16,857 nt of DNA from an uncultured Pseudomonadota bacterium (GTDB taxonomy: Bacteria; Pseudomonadota; Gammaproteobacteria; Steroidobacterales; Steroidobacteraceae): the NCBI GenBank assembly GCA_903910215.1, contig CAIVYV010000319.1, positions 1 through 16,857 on the forward strand, in the 5' to 3' direction. The notes under the pieces are model-generated. The model saw nothing but the letters and a program-made list of their open reading frames with translations. It made no database searches and was not told the DNA's origin. Positions within the stretch are counted from its first letter, which is position 1; every line of letters starts with the position of its first letter. Of this stretch, positions 1 through 6,690 are shown piece by piece. A program made the position numbers and the translations under genes.

Positions 1-428
1 AACTGATGCGGCTTGCGCTTGGCAAAATCACCGAGCTTCACGATGCTTAGCATGTCATCGACACGCCGACGAATTTCGTTCTTGTCGATACCCTCCTGCT
101 CGAGACCGAAGGCGACGTTCTGCATGACCGTCATATGCGGGAACAGCGCATAGGACTGGAACATCATGTTGACCGGCCGCTCATAAGGCGGAATCCCCGC
201 CATATCCTGACCGTCGATGAGGATGCGACCCGACGTGGGTGTCTCGAAACCCGCCAGCATGCGCAGCAAGGTCGTCTTGCCACAGCCAGATCCGCCGAGC
301 AGACAAAAGATTTCGCCCTTGTAGATGCTCAAGGACACGTTGTCGACAGCGACGAAGTCACCGAAACGTTTTGAGACACCCTCGATCCGAAGGTACTCGT
401 TCTGGCGGTCAACGACTCTTTCGGCCAA
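1..428 (-). CDS. potG: Polyamine ABC transporter ATP-binding protein, N-terminal part (runs off left edge)
   Basis: This is the ATPase of a putrescine/polyamine importer; it would sit on the cytoplasmic face of the inner membrane and drive uptake of the substrate delivered by PotF. About 142 codons are visible. They hold a Walker A motif (GGSGCGKTT), the following LLRMLAGFE helix, and the Q-loop region MMFQSYALFPHMTV, all very close to E. coli PotG. The signature motif, Walker B and the C-terminal regulatory domain lie outside the window. The first Gly of Walker A replaces the usual Ala or Pro, which should be harmless. The start is TTG at 428: a GGAGGG sequence lies 6 nt upstream and no in-frame ATG or GTG fits. 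It follows potF in the potFGHI order, so potG rather than potA is the better name. SpuF is the Pseudomonas equivalent. Confidence 0.93.
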   Translation of the reverse strand, partial: MAERVVDRQNEYLRIEGVSKRFGDFVAVDNVSLSIYKGEIFCLLGGSGCGKTTLLRMLAGFETPTSGRILIDGQDMAGIPPYERPVNMMFQSYALFPHMTVMQNVAFGLEQEGIDKNEIRRRVDDMLSIVKLGDFAKRKPHQ

Positions 429-434
429 GACACA

Positions 435-440
435 CCCTCC
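435..440 (-). promoter_or_regulatory. Shine-Dalgarno sequence that fixes the TTG start of potG
   Basis: Read on the minus strand, GGAGGG lies 6 nt before the TTG at 428. It is the best ribosome binding site near the start of the reading frame and it supports the non-ATG start. It lies just downstream of the potF/potG hairpin and its U-tract, so any transcript that reads through the hairpin carries an exposed, strong site for translating potG. Confidence 0.7.
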
Positions 441-446
441 GAAGAC

Positions 447-484
447 AAAAAACCTGCGGCAACCCCATCGAGGCTGCCGCAGGT
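447..484 (-). terminator. Rho-independent terminator or attenuator between potF and potG
   Basis: On the minus strand a perfect 10 bp stem (arms 475-484 and 452-461, ACCTGCGGCA paired with TGCCGCAGGT) encloses a loop of about 13 nt. Six T residues occupy 452-447, partly in the base of the stem. This is the usual form of an intrinsic terminator. It begins about 20 nt after the potF stop codon and lies before the potG ribosome binding site. It probably ends or 3'-stabilises a potF transcript while letting some polymerase through into potG. Such hairpins are common after binding-protein genes of ABC importers. Confidence 0.8.
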
Positions 485-503
485 CTATTCAACAACTCAG
501 TCG

Positions 504-1610
504 TTACTGACCGGCTTTGAAGCGCGTCCAGCTCGCCGTCAGCAACTGCGTGAATGCATCGCTCTCAGCGAGATCGACCTGCAAGCGCGCCTTCACTTCG
601 TCGCTCGGGTAAATCGCCGGATTCTCAAGGATGTCCTTGTTGACGAACTCCTTGGCCGGAATGTTGAGACTCGCGTAGCTCACGTAGTTCGTGTTCTTGG
701 CGGCCACTTCTGGACGCATCAAGTAGTTAATGAACGTGTGAGCGTTCTCGACATTCTTGGCATCTTTGGGGATCGCCAGCATATCGAAGAACATGATCGC
801 GCCCTCGCGCGGCAATTTGTAGTCGATCTTGACGCCGTTATTGGCATCCCGTGCATTACCAGCTGCCTGATAGATATCGCCCGACCAGCCGAGCGTGAGG
901 CAAATCTCCCCGTTTGCCAAATCGTCGATGTACTTCGAAGAGTGCACGTACTTCACGTAAGGACGAATGGCGAGCAGCGCCTTTTCCGCCGCCGCGAGAT
1001 CTTCCGGATTTTCGCTGTTCGGGTCCTTGCCGAGATACACAAGAACGGTACCGAGCACTTCAGAGGGAGCATCTAGGATCGACACGCCACAGTCCGCAAA
1101 CTTCGAGACGACCTTCGGGTCGTAGAACATTGCAAAGCTGTCGACCGGCGCATCTTTCATGCGCTCGTTGATCTTGTCGATGTTGTACCCGACGCCCGAA
1201 GTGCCCCAAAGATGATTGACCGAATGCTCGTTGTTCGGATCGTGGCGGGCGACCTTCGCCATGAGCTCCGGATCCATGTTCTGCAGGTTCGGCAGTTTGC
1301 TCTTGTCGAGCTTCTGGAATACACCCGCCTTGATCTGCCGCTCGAGGAACGACGCCGACGGCACGACGATGTCATAGCCGGTGCTGCCCGCGAGCAACTT
1401 GGTCTCGAGCACTTCGTTCGAATCGAAAACATCGTAGGTGACGTCGATACCCGTTTCTTTCTCGAAGTCGGTGATCACCGTCTCGTCGATGTAATCCGAC
1501 CAATTGTAGACGTTGAGCACCTGCTTCTGTTCGGCGGGCTTGTCACCACAAGCCACCAACATAGCCGAGACGGTAACGGCGACAAGTGCCGCACGGGCCG
1601 AAGTTTTCAT
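504..1610 (-). CDS. potF: Putrescine-binding protein PotF, predicted lipoprotein
   Basis: This is the substrate-binding protein of a putrescine/polyamine ABC importer. Its 368 residues compare with 370 in E. coli PotF, and the two align almost without gaps. Residues corresponding to the putrescine pocket of PotF are present: W37, D39, S85, E184, W242, D245 and D276. The signal peptide ends in a lipobox, LVAC at residues 18-21, followed by G22. Cys21 would therefore be lipidated and the protein anchored in a membrane; E. coli PotF is a free periplasmic protein. The ATG at 1610 has a GGGAG about 11 nt upstream. The gene follows spuC after 100 bp that contain a promoter candidate and is followed by a terminator, so it can be made separately. 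Pseudomonas has two binding proteins here (SpuD, SpuE); this locus shows one, with a putrescine-type pocket. Confidence 0.95.
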   Translation of the reverse strand: MKTSARAALVAVTVSAMLVACGDKPAEQKQVLNVYNWSDYIDETVITDFEKETGIDVTYDVFDSNEVLETKLLAGSTGYDIVVPSASFLERQIKAGVFQKLDKSKLPNLQNMDPELMAKVARHDPNNEHSVNHLWGTSGVGYNIDKINERMKDAPVDSFAMFYDPKVVSKFADCGVSILDAPSEVLGTVLVYLGKDPNSENPEDLAAAEKALLAIRPYVKYVHSSKYIDDLANGEICLTLGWSGDIYQAAGNARDANNGVKIDYKLPREGAIMFFDMLAIPKDAKNVENAHTFINYLMRPEVAAKNTNYVSYASLNIPAKEFVNKDILENPAIYPSDEVKARLQVDLAESDAFTQLLTASWTRFKAGQ

Positions 1611-1663
1611 TTCGTGGAGGTCTCCCTGAGAGTCGATGTGACGCGCCCCAATGCGCTGCCGCT

Positions 1664-1692
1664 TTTATAGCGCAGCCACCCCACCCTGAAAA
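1664..1692 (-). promoter_or_regulatory. Candidate sigma-70 promoter for potF
   Basis: On the minus strand, TTTTCA (1692-1687, four matches to TTGACA) is separated by exactly 17 nt from TATAAA (1669-1664, five matches to TATAAT). Transcription would begin near 1657, giving a leader of about 46 nt before the potF ATG. It lies in the 100 bp gap after spuC (1611-1710), the longest non-coding gap in the window and the only real gap between spuA and potF. I saw no clear terminator for spuC in this gap. The assignment rests on consensus match alone. Confidence 0.5.
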
Positions 1693-1710
1693 GCCCGAAA
1701 GACTGAAATC

Positions 1711-3114
1711 TCAGAGCGCGCCTTCGGCCGTCAGTGCATGGTGCAACTCGTCGAGGGTTTGCACCGCCTTGGACACGAGTTCGTCGATCTGTTGCGGCTC
1801 GATCACGAGCGGCGGCGCGACGATTAAGGTGTCCCACACGGCCCGCATCACGAGGCCATTTTTGACCGACAGATCCCGCGCGCGCGTGCCCACCGCGCCC
1901 CGCTCCGGGAAGAAACGCCGCGACGGTTTGGCCGGAACGAGCTCGAGGGCCCCGAGTAAACCCAGTGATCGCGCTTCACCGACGAGCGGATGATCGGCCA
2001 GCTTGTGCCAACGGGAAGCAAAGTACGGCGCAAGTTCATCTCTGACACGCCCGACGATCCCCTGCTCGCGCAGGATCTTGAGGTTGGCGAGCGCCAGCGC
2101 AGCGGCCGCTGGATGCCCGGAGTAGGTGTAGCCGTGCGCAAACTCACCACCCTCGCGGATCAGTACGTCGGCCACGCGTTCGCCTACCATCAGGGCACCG
2201 AGCGGCAGATAGCCCGAGGTGATCGCCTTGGCGAGCGTCATGAAATCCGGTCGGGTGCCGTAGTGTTCGCAACCGAACCACTGGCCGGTGCGTCCAAAGC
2301 CGCAGATCACCTCATCCGATGCGAACAAGATGCCGTATCGATCCACGATGCGCTGGATCTCGGGCCAGTAAGAATCGGGCGGGATGATCACACCACCCGC
2401 TCCCTGCACAGGCTCGCCAATGAACGCAGCCACGCGCTCAGGTCCGATCTCGAGAATTTTGCTCTCGAGTTCACGGGCGGCCTGTAGACCGAATTCTTCC
2501 GGGGTGAGATCACCGCCGCACTCGAACCAGTACGGCTGACCGATGTGCACGATATCGGGGATCGGCAAACCACCCTGCGCATGCATCGCCTTCATGCCGC
2601 CCAACGAAGCACCGGCCATTGTGCTGCCGTGATAGCCGTTCCAGCGACTGATAATGACGCGCTTCTCTGGCTTGCCTTGCAAAGCCCAATAACGCCGCGC
2701 GAGTCGCACGAAGGTGTCGTTGGCTTCGCTGCCGGAACCTGTGAAGAACACGTGCTGAAACTGCGGCGGCGTCAGCTCCGCCAACAGAGCTGCCAGCTCG
2801 ATAGCCGGCGGATTCGCACACTGAAAGAAACTGTTGTAGTAAGGCAGCTGCTGTAGTTGTCGATAAGCGGCCTCAGCCAGCTCCTGCCGTCCATAACCGA
2901 GCGCGACGCACCAAAGACCCGACATCCCATCGAGGATCTGATGTCCCTCCGAATCATGCAGGTAGACACCTTCGGCGTGCGTGATGATGCGCGCACCCTT
3001 GGCGGAGAGCGCCTGATGATCGGTGAAGGGATGCAGATAGTGCGCCGCATCGAGCCGCTGCCACTCGGCCGTGCTGCGCGTTACCGTACTGTTGTCTCGC
3101 TGCTCCAGATTCAC
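1711..3114 (-). CDS. spuC: Polyamine (putrescine):pyruvate aminotransferase SpuC, PLP-dependent class III
   Basis: A class III aminotransferase of 467 residues. It would move an amino group from putrescine or another polyamine to pyruvate, giving 4-aminobutanal and alanine in the cytoplasm. Family landmarks are all present: GSGSEAND (126-133) for phosphate binding, RWNGYHGST (157-165), EPVQGAGG (234-241), DEVICGFGRTG (267-277) with D267 facing the PLP pyridine nitrogen, and the Schiff-base lysine K296 in TLAKAITSG. The whole protein closely resembles P. aeruginosa SpuC, including the N-terminal HPFTDHQAL region. The start is GTG at 3114, 7 nt after the spuB stop; I see no strong ribosome binding site, so translation may depend on coupling to spuB. 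Its aldehyde product could be oxidised by the dehydrogenase at the right end. A beta-alanine or other omega-amino acid aminotransferase is a less likely reading. Confidence 0.92.
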   Translation of the reverse strand: MNLEQRDNSTVTRSTAEWQRLDAAHYLHPFTDHQALSAKGARIITHAEGVYLHDSEGHQILDGMSGLWCVALGYGRQELAEAAYRQLQQLPYYNSFFQCANPPAIELAALLAELTPPQFQHVFFTGSGSEANDTFVRLARRYWALQGKPEKRVIISRWNGYHGSTMAGASLGGMKAMHAQGGLPIPDIVHIGQPYWFECGGDLTPEEFGLQAARELESKILEIGPERVAAFIGEPVQGAGGVIIPPDSYWPEIQRIVDRYGILFASDEVICGFGRTGQWFGCEHYGTRPDFMTLAKAITSGYLPLGALMVGERVADVLIREGGEFAHGYTYSGHPAAAALALANLKILREQGIVGRVRDELAPYFASRWHKLADHPLVGEARSLGLLGALELVPAKPSRRFFPERGAVGTRARDLSVKNGLVMRAVWDTLIVAPPLVIEPQQIDELVSKAVQTLDELHHALTAEGAL

Positions 3115-3121
3115 GGTCGAC

Positions 3122-4462
3122 TCAAACGTTCAGCAACAAGTGTTCGCGCTCCCAGGAGCTGATCACCTGCAGAAACACTTCGTATTCGGCTTCTTTGACG
3201 AGCGCGAAAGCCGAGACGAACGAATCACCCAAAATCTCGATCAACGGATCACACTCACGCAGCAAACGGATCGCCTCATCGAGATTACGCGGCAAGGAGA
3301 ATGGCAAATCGTGCGCGCTACCTGAAATCGGCTCGGTCGGAGACAGCCCCTGCACCATGCCGAGATATCCGCAGGCGAGCGATGCGGCCGTGGCGAGATA
3401 CGGATTCGCATCCGCGCCCGAGATCCGATTCTCGACGCGACGCGACTGCGGCTCAGACATCGGCACTCGCAACCCCGCCGTGCGATTGTCATAACCCCAC
3501 TGCACGTTGATCGGCGCCACCTGAAAACGGGTGATGCGCCGATAGGAATTCACATTCGGCGCGAACAAGGCCATGGCCGCCGGCAAATAGCGCTGCAAAC
3601 CCGCCAAGTGCGCGAAGAACAGCGGCGTCGGCGTACCGTCGTCGGCGGAGAAGACATTCTTGCCGGTTTTCTTGTCCACCACGCTCTGGTGCAGATGCAT
3701 CGCACTGCCCGGCTCTTTCGCGTGCGGCTTCGCCATGAAGGTGGCGTACATCTTGTGACGCAAGGCCGCCTCGCGCGCAGTGCGCTTGAACATGAACGCC
3801 TGATCGGCAAGATCGAGCGCATTGCCATGCAGCAGATTGATCTCCATCTGCGCCGGGCCGTCTTCGTGAATCAGCGTGTCGATGGCGATATCCTGCGCCT
3901 CGCAGAACTGATAAAGGTCATCGAACAGCGGATCGAATTCATTGACCGCGGCAATACTGTAAGACTGGCGACCTGGCTCCGAGCGACCGGATCGCCCCAT
4001 CGGTGGTTTGAGCGGATAGTCCGCATCGACGTTGGGCTCTACCAGATAGAACTCGAGTTCCGGCGCCACGACCGGCTCCCAGCCACGCTGCGCATACAGA
4101 TCGAGCACATGCTTGAGCACTTCGCGAGGCGCCATCTTCACCCGACGTCCATCCGCGTAGAAGCAATCGTGAATCACCTGAGCCGTTGGCTCCGCTGCCC
4201 ACGGCACACGACGCACAGTACGTGGGTCGGGCTTCAAGATAATGTCGATCTCGGCGGGGCTCATCGCCTGGGCTGTGTCTTCCGGATAATCGCCCGTGAC
4301 GGTCTGCAGGAAAATGCTCTCGGGCAATCGCATGCCGCGATCTCCCTGAAACTTCTCCGCAGGCATCAATTTGCCGCGGGCGATGCCGGCCATGTCGGGG
4401 ACGATTGCCTCGACTTCCTGAATATTGAAATCTTTGAAGTACTGTGAAATCGGATCACTCAT
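3122..4462 (-). CDS. spuB: Gamma-glutamylpolyamine synthetase (SpuB/PuuA, glutamine synthetase family)
   Basis: An ATP-dependent glutamate-polyamine ligase of 446 residues that would form gamma-glutamylputrescine, the first committed step of the glutamylated pathway. The glutamine synthetase fold landmarks are present: metal-binding ELEFYL (E135, E137), EDGPAQMEINLLH (E200, E208), GSAMHLHQS (H256), NSYRR (R308-R309), DNRTAGLR (R327, R332) and VENRISGADANPY (E344, R346). The chosen start is ATG 4462, preceded by GAGAGG about 8 nt upstream and beginning MSDPISQYF. The open frame extends 25 codons further upstream, but that part overlaps the end of spuA and has no family character. Only 4 nt separate it from the spuA stop and 7 nt from spuC, so the three genes form a translationally tight unit. 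It lacks the adenylylation context of a housekeeping GlnA, and its neighbours argue for a polyamine substrate. Confidence 0.93.
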   Translation of the reverse strand: MSDPISQYFKDFNIQEVEAIVPDMAGIARGKLMPAEKFQGDRGMRLPESIFLQTVTGDYPEDTAQAMSPAEIDIILKPDPRTVRRVPWAAEPTAQVIHDCFYADGRRVKMAPREVLKHVLDLYAQRGWEPVVAPELEFYLVEPNVDADYPLKPPMGRSGRSEPGRQSYSIAAVNEFDPLFDDLYQFCEAQDIAIDTLIHEDGPAQMEINLLHGNALDLADQAFMFKRTAREAALRHKMYATFMAKPHAKEPGSAMHLHQSVVDKKTGKNVFSADDGTPTPLFFAHLAGLQRYLPAAMALFAPNVNSYRRITRFQVAPINVQWGYDNRTAGLRVPMSEPQSRRVENRISGADANPYLATAASLACGYLGMVQGLSPTEPISGSAHDLPFSLPRNLDEAIRLLRECDPLIEILGDSFVSAFALVKEAEYEVFLQVISSWEREHLLLNV

Positions 4463-4466
4463 GACA

Positions 4467-5237
4467 TCAACCTCTCGTGGCATGACGACGTGCTGCGCGC
4501 TGCTGCGCCGCTGCGCCGAATGCCTCGAACATGGCAACGGAAAATGGGTTGGCCATCACACGCCACTCGGGGTGCCACTGCACACCCACGGCGAACGCCG
4601 CTGACTCGGCCACGCGAAACCCCTCGATCAGTCCATCAGGCGCTGTGGCCTCAATGAGCAAACCGGGCGCTAGTCGTTTGACTCCCTGCCAGTGCAAAGA
4701 GTTCACGCGAATCGACTCCGCACCGGCGGCCCAAGGACGGAACCAGCCACCCTCGAGGAGATGCACCTCATGCACCGGGCCATACTGAACATCGAGCGGC
4801 GCCTGCTTATCCTCGCGATGGTCGCGATGCCCCGGCACTTCGTGCACCCGCTGCCAAAGACTGCCCCCAAGAGCGACATTCATTTCCTGAAATCCGCGAC
4901 AAATCGCGAGCAGAGGCACTCCCCGCTCGATCGCCCGACGAATCAACGGCAAGGTAGTCGCGTCACGCTCCGGGTCATGCAGCGTACCGGGCTCGCTCGG
5001 CCCATCCTCGTAGTGGCGGGGCTCGACGTTGGAGGGGCTGCCGGGCAGCAGCAATCCATCGACCGAATCGAGCAGATCGTCGACCGCGAGCGGCTCGGGC
5101 AAAACGGGGATCAACAAAGGCAGCGCGTGAGACGCCCTCGCAACAGCATGCGCGTACTTCTCACCGACCATATGGAACGGATGCGGGCCGACCATGCGGC
5201 GATCGGCGGGAATACCAATGACGGGAAGGGATGCCAT
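4467..5237 (-). CDS. spuA: Gamma-glutamyl-GABA hydrolase (SpuA/PuuD), class I glutamine amidotransferase-like
   Basis: This enzyme cleaves gamma-glutamyl-GABA to glutamate and GABA, the last step of the glutamylated putrescine pathway. The 256-residue protein is the usual length for PuuD. It begins with VIGIPADRR, has the oxyanion-region LLLPGSPSNV (62-71), the nucleophile Cys113 in AICRGFQEMN, and His222/Glu224 in QWHPEW, a complete catalytic triad. The residues RGFQEMN after the cysteine are typical of peptidase C26 hydrolases rather than synthase-coupled amidotransferases. It is the first gene of the minus-strand unit spuA-spuB-spuC, 64 bp from a divergent second ligase gene. The ATG at 5237 has only a weak ribosome binding site. 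The C-terminus ends in a basic, alanine-rich tail that may vary. Confidence 0.92.
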   Translation of the reverse strand: MASLPVIGIPADRRMVGPHPFHMVGEKYAHAVARASHALPLLIPVLPEPLAVDDLLDSVDGLLLPGSPSNVEPRHYEDGPSEPGTLHDPERDATTLPLIRRAIERGVPLLAICRGFQEMNVALGGSLWQRVHEVPGHRDHREDKQAPLDVQYGPVHEVHLLEGGWFRPWAAGAESIRVNSLHWQGVKRLAPGLLIEATAPDGLIEGFRVAESAAFAVGVQWHPEWRVMANPFSVAMFEAFGAAAQQRAARRHATRG

Positions 5238-5301
5238 GCGAGGTCGGGTGTCGGCTCATGAATGAACGACGCCCGCCAACATTTAACCATAAAATCGGGT
5301 C
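5238..5301. promoter_or_regulatory. Divergent control region between spuA and spuI-like gene
   Basis: These 64 bp are the only non-coding DNA between the two divergent polyamine operons, so both promoters and any operator must sit here or inside the starts of the genes. The part next to the plus-strand gene (5281-5295) is AT-rich and contains TAAAAT at 5290-5295, a possible minus-10 element only 6 nt before the ATG at 5302; the same AT patch offers TTAAAT on the minus strand. A second notable string is TCATGAATGAACG at 5256-5268. I found no convincing minus-35 for either direction and no clear match to a known PuuR or PauR operator. Confidence is for a regulatory role, not for any specific site. 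Confidence 0.45.
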
Positions 5302-6690
5302 ATGACTGCCGATACCCCCGAGAGCGAACTGCAGGCGTTTCTGGCCGCACATCCGGAGGTGACCCATGTGGATGCCTACCTTAACGATCTGAATACGGTC
5401 GAGCGCGGTAAACGGGTCGACCGGGCGTCACTCGCAGCCCTCTATCGCGATGGAATGTTGTTACCAGGGTCGATGTTCGCCTTGGATGTACTCGGCGGCA
5501 CGGTCCAGGCGACCGGCCTCGGTTTCGATGAGGGTGACGCGGATCGACCCTGTCGCCCCCTACCTGGAAGCCTCGTGAGCGTCCCGTGGCAATCGCCGGG
5601 CCTCGCGCAGCTGCAGCTGTCGATGTACGAACCCGACGGTCGCCCGTTTCATGCCGACCCGCGGCATGTGCTCGTGAAGGTGCTCGATCGACTGCATCGC
5701 CTGAATCTGACGCCGGTCGTCGCGATCGAGTACGAGTTTTACTTCATCGACCGAACCCGGACCAGCGAGGGTCAACCGCAGCCGCCGCCACTGCCCATCA
5801 CGCAACGTCGTGAGTTTCAAACCCAGATTAACTCAATGACCTATCTCAATGAATATTCAGAGATTTTGTCTAAAATATATCGGGCGTGTGAGCAGCAGGG
5901 AGTGCCGGCGACCGGCGCCTTGGCGGAGTACGGCCCGGGCCAGTTTGAAGTGAATCTCCTGCACCGAGCCGATGCGCTGCAGGCCTGTGATGAGGCCCTG
6001 CGCTTCAAGCGCATCGTTCGCAGTATTGCCCGCGAGTACGGTTGGGACGCGACCTTCCTACCCAAGCCCTACCGGGAAATGGCCGGCTCCGGCATGCACG
6101 TGCACGTGAGCTTGCTCGATGCCGGCGGGCGCAACCTGTTCGAGTGCCCCGACCCCGCAAGTAGCGAGGGTCAGCCAGCCAGCGCCGAGTTACGGCACGC
6201 ACTCGCCGGGATGCTCAGCACCCTAGGCGACGGTATGGCTCTGTGCGCGCCAGGCCCCAACAGCTATCGGCGGTTCCGTGCGGAGTCGTACGTACCACTG
6301 ACCCCGGGCTGGTCCATCAACAATCGCGGTTCAGCCCTTCGCATCCCGGTCAGCGACGATCGTAATCGACGTATCGAGCACCGCCTCGCCGGCGCCGATG
6401 CCAACCCCTATCTCGTGGTCGCCTGGATTCTGGCGGGCATCCACTTTGGTCTCGCCGAGAGTCTCGAGCCGCCGCCTGCCATCGAAGGCAACGCATATCG
6501 TGCGGCGGGGGACCGACTCCCGATCCATTGGGCAACCGCCATCGAGCGATTCGAGCGCAGCGACTTCGCTGCACACTATCTCGGCAGACCCTTTCGGGAT
6601 TTGTATTCGACCGTCAAACGCGCCGAACTCGAGGATTTCGATTCGCACGTGACGCCGCTGGAGGTCGCCTGGTTCATGGGCGCCCTCTGA
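5302..6690 (+). CDS. spuI: Second gamma-glutamylpolyamine synthetase (SpuI-like, glutamine synthetase family)
   Basis: A second glutamate-polyamine ligase, 462 residues, clearly diverged from SpuB. Its conserved motifs indicate an active enzyme: EYEFYF (E143, E145), EYGPGQFEVNLLH (E209, E216), GSGMHVHVS (H266), NSYRR (R323-R324), NRGSALR (R342, R347) and IEHRLAGADANPY (E359, R361). Compared with SpuB it has a different N-terminal domain and an acidic-to-polar insert near 152-170 rich in proline and glutamine. P. aeruginosa has a corresponding extra ligase, SpuI (PauA1), next to spuA. The two paralogues may divide substrates, for example putrescine versus cadaverine or diaminopropane, but the sequence does not show which. 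The ATG at 5302 has little Shine-Dalgarno sequence and a possible minus-10 close by. Its stop overlaps the puuB start by one base, so the ligase and oxidase are made together. Confidence 0.9.
   Translation: MTADTPESELQAFLAAHPEVTHVDAYLNDLNTVERGKRVDRASLAALYRDGMLLPGSMFALDVLGGTVQATGLGFDEGDADRPCRPLPGSLVSVPWQSPGLAQLQLSMYEPDGRPFHADPRHVLVKVLDRLHRLNLTPVVAIEYEFYFIDRTRTSEGQPQPPPLPITQRREFQTQINSMTYLNEYSEILSKIYRACEQQGVPATGALAEYGPGQFEVNLLHRADALQACDEALRFKRIVRSIAREYGWDATFLPKPYREMAGSGMHVHVSLLDAGGRNLFECPDPASSEGQPASAELRHALAGMLSTLGDGMALCAPGPNSYRRFRAESYVPLTPGWSINNRGSALRIPVSDDRNRRIEHRLAGADANPYLVVAWILAGIHFGLAESLEPPPAIEGNAYRAAGDRLPIHWATAIERFERSDFAAHYLGRPFRDLYSTVKRAELEDFDSHVTPLEVAWFMGAL

Noticed and set aside
3608..4447. 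Plus-strand open frame of 279 codons
   Set aside because: It lies wholly antisense to spuB, whose catalytic motifs are all in the minus frame. The translation has no recognisable motif and is rich in Arg and His, as antisense frames of GC-rich genes usually are.
4463..4537. Longer SpuB with 25 extra N-terminal residues
   Set aside because: The extension overlaps the spuA coding end and has no resemblance to the family. ATG 4462 has a better ribosome binding site and a family-like N-terminus.
6528..6689. Longer PuuB starting 54 codons upstream
   Set aside because: That stretch is the 3' end of the spuI-like gene in another frame and lacks flavoprotein character. The TGATG junction at 6688-6692 explains the start.
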